Shown in pieces: positions 14,112 through 25,783 of a stretch of 25,783 bases of DNA (its first letter is position 1; each line of letters starts with the position of its first letter). The stretch comes from Collinsella sp. Its GTDB lineage: Bacteria > Actinomycetota > Coriobacteriia > Coriobacteriales > Coriobacteriaceae. Both the position numbers and the translations under genes were made by a program. Location: NCBI GenBank assembly GCA_019419525.1, contig DXZU01000027.1, positions 1 to 25,783 on the forward strand, read 5' to 3'. The notes under the pieces were generated by a model. That model saw nothing but the letters and a program-made list of their open reading frames with translations. It was not told the origin of the DNA and did not search any database.

Positions 14112-15020
14112 ATGAAGGCAATCATCCCCGCCGCCGGTCTTGGCACGCGTTTTCTGCCTGGCACCAAGTGCACGCCCAAAGAGATGCTGCCGGTGCTCGA
14201 CAAGCCGGTCATCCAGCACGTCGTTGAGGAGGCACTCGACCCCGAGGAGGTCGACGATGCCATTATCGTCACCTCTCCCGGCAAGCCTGAGCTGCTGAGC
14301 TATTTCCAGCCCGATCGCTCGCTCGAGAACCTGCTTCGCGAGCGCGGCAAGGATGCTTATGCCGATGCCGTCGCCCATGCGGGTGGTATGCCGGTCGACT
14401 TCCGTTATCAGTACGAGCCCAAGGGCCTTGGTCACGCCATCCGCTCTGCCGCCGACGCTGTGGCAGGGGAGAACTTCCTGGTTCTTCTGGGCGATTACGT
14501 TGTGCCCAACCGTGACATCTGCGACAAGATGCTTGCCGTCTCTAAGGAGCATGGTGGCGCTTCTGTTATCGCCGTTGCCGCGTGCGCTCCCGAGGAGGTC
14601 AGCCGCTACGGCGTTATCGCCGGCGATCGCGTGGGCTCTCTCGAGGGCTTCGAGAATGCTGCCGACGACGAGCCCGGTGCCGTTTGGCGCATCGGCGGTC
14701 TGGTCGAGAAGCCCGCTCCCGAGGCGGCTCCGTCCAACCTGTACATCGTCGGTCGCTACCTGCTGAGCCCGCTGGTCATGGACCTGCTGGCCGACCAGCA
14801 GGCCGGTAAGGGCGGCGAGATCCAGCTGACCGACGCTATGGCCCGTTCGCTCGATCGCGAGGCCATGTACGCTGTCGTCATCGACCCGCTGTCGGGCTAC
14901 GACACCGGTACCCCGTCTGGCTGGATGGCCACCAACGCTCTTATGGCTGCAAGCGATTCTCGCTTTGCAAGCGCCTTCTGGGACGCCATCGACGAGCGCG
15001 GCGGCTTGATGCGCAAGTAA
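14112..15020 (+). CDS. galU: UTP-glucose-1-phosphate uridylyltransferase
   Basis: Makes UDP-glucose from UTP and glucose-1-phosphate for cell-envelope polysaccharides and galactose metabolism; cytoplasmic, 302 residues, the usual family length. Signature blocks: IPAAGLGTRFLPGTK (nucleotide loop), PKEMLPVLDKPVIQHVVEEA, the base-binding QYEPKGLGHAI, LGDYVV at the metal-binding site, GGLVEKP, NLYIVGRYLL and GKGGEIQLTDA. ATG at 14112 is the only sensible start; AAAGGA lies 12 bases upstream, a long spacing. The gene has its own promoter and terminator, although it sits between rplL and rpoB, which are normally adjacent. Confidence 0.95.
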   Translation: MKAIIPAAGLGTRFLPGTKCTPKEMLPVLDKPVIQHVVEEALDPEEVDDAIIVTSPGKPELLSYFQPDRSLENLLRERGKDAYADAVAHAGGMPVDFRYQYEPKGLGHAIRSAADAVAGENFLVLLGDYVVPNRDICDKMLAVSKEHGGASVIAVAACAPEEVSRYGVIAGDRVGSLEGFENAADDEPGAVWRIGGLVEKPAPEAAPSNLYIVGRYLLSPLVMDLLADQQAGKGGEIQLTDAMARSLDREAMYAVVIDPLSGYDTGTPSGWMATNALMAASDSRFASAFWDAIDERGGLMRK

Positions 15021-15040
15021 GCCTTCGGGCATCGACATTT

Positions 15041-15075
15041 ACGGGTGCGGACTTCGGTCTGCACCCGTTTTTTAT
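15041..15075 (+). terminator. galU terminator
   Basis: ACGGGTGCGGAC and GTCTGCACCCGT arms (one G-T pair) with a TTCG tetraloop at 15053-15056, followed by TTTTTTATT. A textbook intrinsic terminator 20 bases after the stop codon. Confidence 0.95.
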
Positions 15076-15095
15076 TCGGGCAACAGCTTGGCCCC

Positions 15096-15265
15096 GGAAA
15101 GCGCGTCCCACAATTTGATCGAATTCTGGGACGCGCTTTCCGGTTGGAGCCCCTAGCGGAAACTGCGACCCGGAATTTCGGCTCAGAACGGGATATGCTT
15201 TCCCAAACAGGGCTCAACCGGAAACTGCGACCCAGTTTGAGGCCTCAAAACGGGATGTAATTTCC
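15096..15265. repeat. Three tandem 46-base palindromic units at 62-bp period
   Basis: Units at 15096-15141, 15158-15203 and 15220-15265 are each exactly 46 bases, separated by two 16-base linkers. Each starts GGAAA, ends TTTCC and has CCC and GGG at matching inner positions, so each can fold into a hairpin. Unit 1 is a nearly complete palindrome (GGAAAGCGCGTCCCA arms). Units 2 and 3 begin with the same 14 bases, GGAAACTGCGACCC, and unit 3 has the perfect core TTTGAGGCCTCAAA. The units lie between the galU terminator and the rpoB promoter. The function is unknown. Confidence 0.85.
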
Positions 15266-15320
15266 GTCCGGCCAACCCTCGCCGCCATTCTGCCGCTCAG
15301 AGGCCCGCACCAGCAGGCTC

Positions 15321-15341
15321 GTTCACATAAAATATATGAAC
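15321..15341. promoter_or_regulatory. Operator-like palindrome upstream of rpoB
   Basis: GTTCA and TGAAC arms flank an AT-rich centre; including inner ATA/TAT pairs, 8 of the 9 outermost pairs of this 21-base sequence are complementary. It lies about 90-107 bases before the rpoB -35 box. Possibly a regulator site or an upstream promoter region. Unproven. Confidence 0.35.
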
Positions 15342-15427
15342 AGGTGTTCGATACATACCCATCAACCTGCACCTTTTCTGTCGAAAAACTTTGCTACTCC
15401 AAAAACTCAATCGCGTCAAGGCTTTTC

Positions 15428-15455
15428 TTGCTCAACGGTCGGTACCTGATAAACT
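15428..15455 (+). promoter_or_regulatory. Candidate rpoBC promoter
   Basis: TTGCTC at 15428-15433 and TAAACT at 15450-15455 with a 16-bp spacer, about 75 bases before the rpoB start. The boxes are moderate matches. The AT-rich stretch at 15321-15345 may hold an additional upstream promoter. No L10-type leader is seen here. Confidence 0.45.
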
Positions 15456-15528
15456 ATTAGGTTGCGATAACTGGCGAAGCTATGCCTCGCCAACCCACCG
15501 AGCATTTCCGTGAAGGAGGAAAAACCTG

Positions 15529-19020
<3,492 letters not shown>

Positions 19021-19026
19021 TTGACT

Positions 19027-23502
<4,476 letters not shown>

Positions 23503-23528
23503 TTTCCTAGTACGTTAACCGCCCTTCC

Positions 23529-23566
23529 AAAGACCCGCTTCCCAACAGGGGAGCGGGTCTTTTTTG
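23529..23566 (+). terminator. Terminator of rpoBC
   Basis: AGACCCGCTTCCC and GGGGAGCGGGTCT (13 bp with one G-T pair), loop AACA, followed by TTTTTGG; it starts 27 bases after the rpoC stop. Confidence 0.95.
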
Positions 23567-23572
23567 GTGAGG

Positions 23573-23734
23573 AACGTTGCCCCGACGAGCACGTCGGATT
23601 CCCGGAACGGGCGGCCCGCTGTTAAAGTTTGTCGCGAGTTCCGCACGCAAAGGAAAGCACTTAATGTGCTTTCCGTCTTGTGCGGGACTGTAGAGCAGCA
23701 AACTTAAACAGCGGGCCGCCCGTTCCGGGAATCC
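23573..23734. repeat. Large nested palindromic element B after rpoC
   Basis: Outer arms 23596-23631 and 23699-23734 match at 35 of 36 positions. Inner arms AGTTCCGCAC (23637-23646) and GTGCGGGACT (23680-23689) follow. The core hairpin GGAAAGCAC (23652-23660), loop TTAAT, GTGCTTTCC (23666-23674) is separated from the inner arms by 5-base internal loops. A small CCGACG/CGTCGG hairpin (23582-23597) precedes the left arm. The 33 bases at 23573-23605 recur exactly at 25748-25780. No T-tract follows, so it is not an ordinary terminator. The core matches element A in layout and in CACTTAATGTG. Confidence 0.85.
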
Positions 23735-23810
23735 GCCCCCGCGCACAGAAGGGGATTCCTTTTGCCAATAAGGGACAGGTTTATTTTGGTAGGTTTTTCC
23801 TGCTTGGATT

Positions 23811-23839
23811 TGAAACATTTCGTTCGGCCAAAGCGTATC
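23811..23839 (+). promoter_or_regulatory. ECF-type promoter of the sigma factor operon
   Basis: TGAAAC at 23811-23816 and CGTATC at 23834-23839 with a 17-bp spacer. This matches the AAC-containing -35 and CGT-containing -10 used by ECF sigma factors such as SigW/SigM. It lies about 50 bases before the sigma factor start, suggesting autoregulation. Confidence 0.65.
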
Positions 23840-23887
23840 TATGGTGAGGACCTCATCAAGAACCATCAGCGTCACCGGGAGGTGATT

Positions 23888-24406
23888 ATGGAAGAACAAG
23901 CTTTTAGACAGGCGGTTGAAGACCACCGTGATGTCGTGTTTCGGATCGCCTTGACGTACCTGCGCGATCGCGCCGATGCCGACGATATTGCCCAAGATGT
24001 CTTTCTTAAGTTGCTTAAAAGCGATGGACACTTTGAAAGTTGGGAACATCTTCGCCGCTGGCTTATCCGGGTCACGATCAATGAATGCAAGTCTCTCTTT
24101 CGAAAACCGTGGAGGCGCGTGGAGGATATCGAGAATCTGACCGATTCGCTCTTGGCGGCGCAGGACGAGACCAAGGCCGTCCTATTAGACGTCATGCGGC
24201 TTCCGGAACGATTCCGTATCTCCATCGTGCTCTATTACTATCTGGGCTTCTCGACTTCAGAAATTGCCGAGTTACTGCATGTGCCAGCCGCGACCGTTCG
24301 AACGCGTTTAGCTCGCGGCAGATCGAAGCTCAAGTTCATCCTAGAGGAGGGCGACCGTGAAATCCAACCAGATCAAGCAGGCCTTCGAGTCCGTCCAAGC
24401 CGATAG
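23888..24406 (+). CDS. ECF-type RNA polymerase sigma factor
   Basis: Sigma-70 family, extracytoplasmic-function type, 172 residues. Region 2 (DVVFRIALTYLRDRADADDI then AQDVFLKLL) and region 4 (LPERFRISIVLYYYLGFSTS then EIAELLHVPAATVRTRLARG) are clear; regions 1 and 3 are absent, as usual for this class. ATG at 23888 is preceded by GGGAGGTG; the frame is open upstream to 23762, but a candidate promoter falls in that part. It overlaps the next gene by 50 bases, so the two are probably translationally coupled and the downstream membrane protein is the likely anti-sigma factor. A matching ECF promoter upstream suggests positive autoregulation. The inducing signal is unknown. Confidence 0.93.
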   Translation: MEEQAFRQAVEDHRDVVFRIALTYLRDRADADDIAQDVFLKLLKSDGHFESWEHLRRWLIRVTINECKSLFRKPWRRVEDIENLTDSLLAAQDETKAVLLDVMRLPERFRISIVLYYYLGFSTSEIAELLHVPAATVRTRLARGRSKLKFILEEGDREIQPDQAGLRVRPSR

Positions 24407-25433
24407 CGATCTTGCTGACCGTGTTCTTTATGCCGCTGCTGGCGAGCCGCTTCGCCGAAAGGGTCACGCGAAGCCTCTGTATGTTGCCGTAATCGGATGT
24501 CTTGCCGGAGTGCTGGCGACCGGAGGGGTCGCCTACGCTGTTGTCAATTCCAGTTATTTTGCCTCTGCCTGGGGAAACCATGGCAACGGAGAGTCCGTTA
24601 CCTGGACAAATGGCGGCTCGTCGGGGACGAAATATACCTACACCAGAGAGTTTGGTGATGGTATCGCGCCCCAAAGCCTGGAGGGTGCAGTCCAGAAGGT
24701 CAATCTGTCCGTCGAGGGCAACGGCTATACGCTCGACATTCATGAGATGGCAATCGACGAGAACGGTTGCGGTGCTGTGACGTTTACATTGTCCAATCCG
24801 AATGGCGTTAACTACTACAAGCCGGCGGCAGAGCTTGGCGAACTTGTTCTCTATGGTGAAGAAGAAGGGGGCGTCAGTACACCCAGCATGAACTTCGGCG
24901 AGCAATGGGCTGATACACGCTGCACCATTGATAAAGACACATCAAGCGACACGGTCATTAACGGCACGATGTACTTTGCATCTTGGAATCGCGATCGAGA
25001 TTTACGACATGCGGTCACCTGGAATATCAGTTGGACGGAGGGCAAAGGTGAGGATACGAAGGTGATCGAGGTATCGACGCCAGAGTTTAACGTCGGAGCG
25101 CACGTCGATACAAAAGAACTCCGCTCCGATGACTCGCCTCTCGAGATTAGCCCGTTTTCCATCCAGACGCACATCGATGATCTGGGCATTGACGCGGTCA
25201 CGAAAAAGTTGACCGTTACCTACAAGGATGGATCGGAGCAGATTATCGAAGACGATGCTGCAGGCGCGTACAATTCTTATTTTTCGCTGACGCGCAATAG
25301 CGGGGAGAACATCTCGGTTCCGACAAAGCTGATCAATGTCGATCAAGTGGTCTCGGTAACCCTCGAGGGCACGAGGTACACATCAACAGGAGAGACCGAA
25401 ACAGAATTACCCTTTACCATCGTCTATTCGTAA
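24357..25433 (+). CDS. Single-pass membrane protein, probable anti-sigma factor (DUF4179-like)
   Basis: Predicted 358-residue membrane protein. Residues 1-39 are a charged cytoplasmic segment (KSNQIKQAFESVQADSDLAD) likely to bind the sigma factor. Residues about 40-63 are one hydrophobic helix (YVAVIGCLAGVLATGGVAYA). The remaining ~290 residues are a beta-rich extracytoplasmic domain with many Thr, Ser, Asp and Gly. The layout resembles DUF4179-type proteins paired with ECF sigma factors; the family call is from memory. GTG at 24357 has GAGGAGG upstream and lies inside the 3' end of the sigma gene. The extracytoplasmic domain lacks an obvious catalytic motif, so it may sense an envelope stress or ligand. 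A terminator follows directly. Confidence 0.75.
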   Translation: MKSNQIKQAFESVQADSDLADRVLYAAAGEPLRRKGHAKPLYVAVIGCLAGVLATGGVAYAVVNSSYFASAWGNHGNGESVTWTNGGSSGTKYTYTREFGDGIAPQSLEGAVQKVNLSVEGNGYTLDIHEMAIDENGCGAVTFTLSNPNGVNYYKPAAELGELVLYGEEEGGVSTPSMNFGEQWADTRCTIDKDTSSDTVINGTMYFASWNRDRDLRHAVTWNISWTEGKGEDTKVIEVSTPEFNVGAHVDTKELRSDDSPLEISPFSIQTHIDDLGIDAVTKKLTVTYKDGSEQIIEDDAAGAYNSYFSLTRNSGENISVPTKLINVDQVVSVTLEGTRYTSTGETETELPFTIVYS

Positions 25434-25439
25434 GGCTTG

Positions 25440-25474
25440 AGGCCGCTTCCCACTAGGGGAAGCGGCCTATTTTG
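25440..25474 (+). terminator. Terminator of the sigma/anti-sigma operon
   Basis: AGGCCGCTTCCC and GGGAAGCGGCCT, perfect 12-bp arms at 25440-25451 and 25457-25468, followed by TATTTT. Confidence 0.92.
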
Positions 25475-25513
25475 CGTTATATGGACGGTTATTTTGAGCG
25501 ATATTCGCCTGAA

Positions 25514-25644
25514 TTTCGGAAGTATGCGGCAAAATCTCGATGGGCCGACCACACCGCATATACTCAAGCGCTCTACCTGCGGGTTTATTATCGCAAAACC
25601 CCGGCGTGCTCGGCAGGTCCAGAATTTGCCGCATACTTCCGAAA
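25514..25644. repeat. Long inverted repeat element near the window end
   Basis: Twenty-bp perfect arms TTTCGGAAGTATGCGGCAAA (25514-25533) and its complement (25625-25644), extended to 23 of 24. Inside, ACCTGC/GCAGGT (25575-25580 and 25613-25618) and GGGTTT/AAACCC (25581-25586 and 25596-25601) form nested smaller arms. There is no coding gene here that I can support; 25475-25783 is otherwise without recognisable genes. Confidence 0.75.
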
Positions 25645-25747
25645 GCGCCGCCGATTTCCCTATGACAGATGAGGGCGGATCACCGCTGGAGCGCGACGTT
25701 TCCGCAGATAAAACCGATCAAAACAAACCTTTCCCTTTTTGGCAGGT

Positions 25748-25783
25748 AACGTTGCCCCGACGAGCACGTCGGATTCCCGGCCC
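25748..25783 (+). repeat. Partial copy of the repeat found after rpoC, cut by the window end
   Basis: Bases 25748-25780 are identical to 23573-23605, including the CCGACG/CGTCGG hairpin and the first bases of the left arm of element B. Similarity extends a little upstream, where both copies are preceded by a T-run and an AGG. The copies diverge after CCCGG. The window ends here, so it is unclear whether a full palindrome follows. Confidence 0.85.

Noticed and set aside
23596..23734. Element B as a simple terminator of rpoBC
   Set aside because: A normal terminator with T-tract already lies at 23529-23566, and no T-tract follows either arm of element B.
25472..25672. Small 66-codon plus-strand frame at the window end
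   Set aside because: It lies almost wholly in a long inverted repeat, starts right after a terminator T-tract and has no ribosome-binding site.

Overview
The window is a chromosomal segment of a high-GC actinobacterium. I infer the class Coriobacteriia, most likely Collinsella or a close relative. The reasons are the strong GC bias at third codon positions, an actinobacterial-type rpoB/rpoC pair, an L10-leader-controlled rplJL operon, a FeoA-FeoB fusion protein and many GTG starts. No sequence search could be run, so the taxon is inference.

Layout. 1-1100: a minus-strand helix-turn-helix regulator (probably WYL-type). 1144-3292: two minus-strand genes, asnS and a stand-alone glucose-type PTS IIA gene, each followed by a strong intrinsic terminator. 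3490-4439: an alpha/beta hydrolase with its own promoter. 4507-6984: a fused feoAB ferrous-iron transporter behind a promoter with two tandem operator-like sequences. 7043-8302: a SotB-like efflux transporter. 8318-8384: a long perfect inverted repeat. 8457-10400: a GH13 glycosidase followed 3 bases later by a family-6-like uracil/hypoxanthine DNA glycosylase. 10402-11064: an unrecognised minus-strand gene. 11158-12294: a PLP aminotransferase. 12330-13862: a large palindromic element, the rplJ promoter, the L10 leader with attenuator, then rplJ and rplL. 14003-15075: galU with its own promoter and terminator. 15096-15265: three hairpin units at an exact 62-bp period. 15428-23566: rpoB-rpoC and their terminator. 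23573-23734: a second large palindromic element. 23811-25474: an ECF sigma factor behind an ECF-type promoter, overlapping the gene of a membrane protein that is probably its anti-sigma factor. 25514-25783: another long inverted repeat and the start of another copy of a repeat also present after rpoC.

Functionally this is core gene-expression machinery (ribosomal stalk, RNA polymerase, asparaginyl-tRNA synthetase) mixed with metal, sugar and nucleotide-sugar metabolism and one cell-envelope-type signalling pair. Three things stand out. First, the beta' subunit carries a C-terminal domain that aligns without gaps to the DNA-binding C-terminal domain of the alpha subunit and keeps nearly all of its DNA-contact residues. 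Second, the RNA polymerase has unusual sequence in the rifampicin-pocket region of beta and in the trigger loop of beta'. Third, the intergenic spaces contain several kinds of long, nested or tandem palindromes; two of them share the same core architecture and sit next to the rplJL and rpoBC operons.
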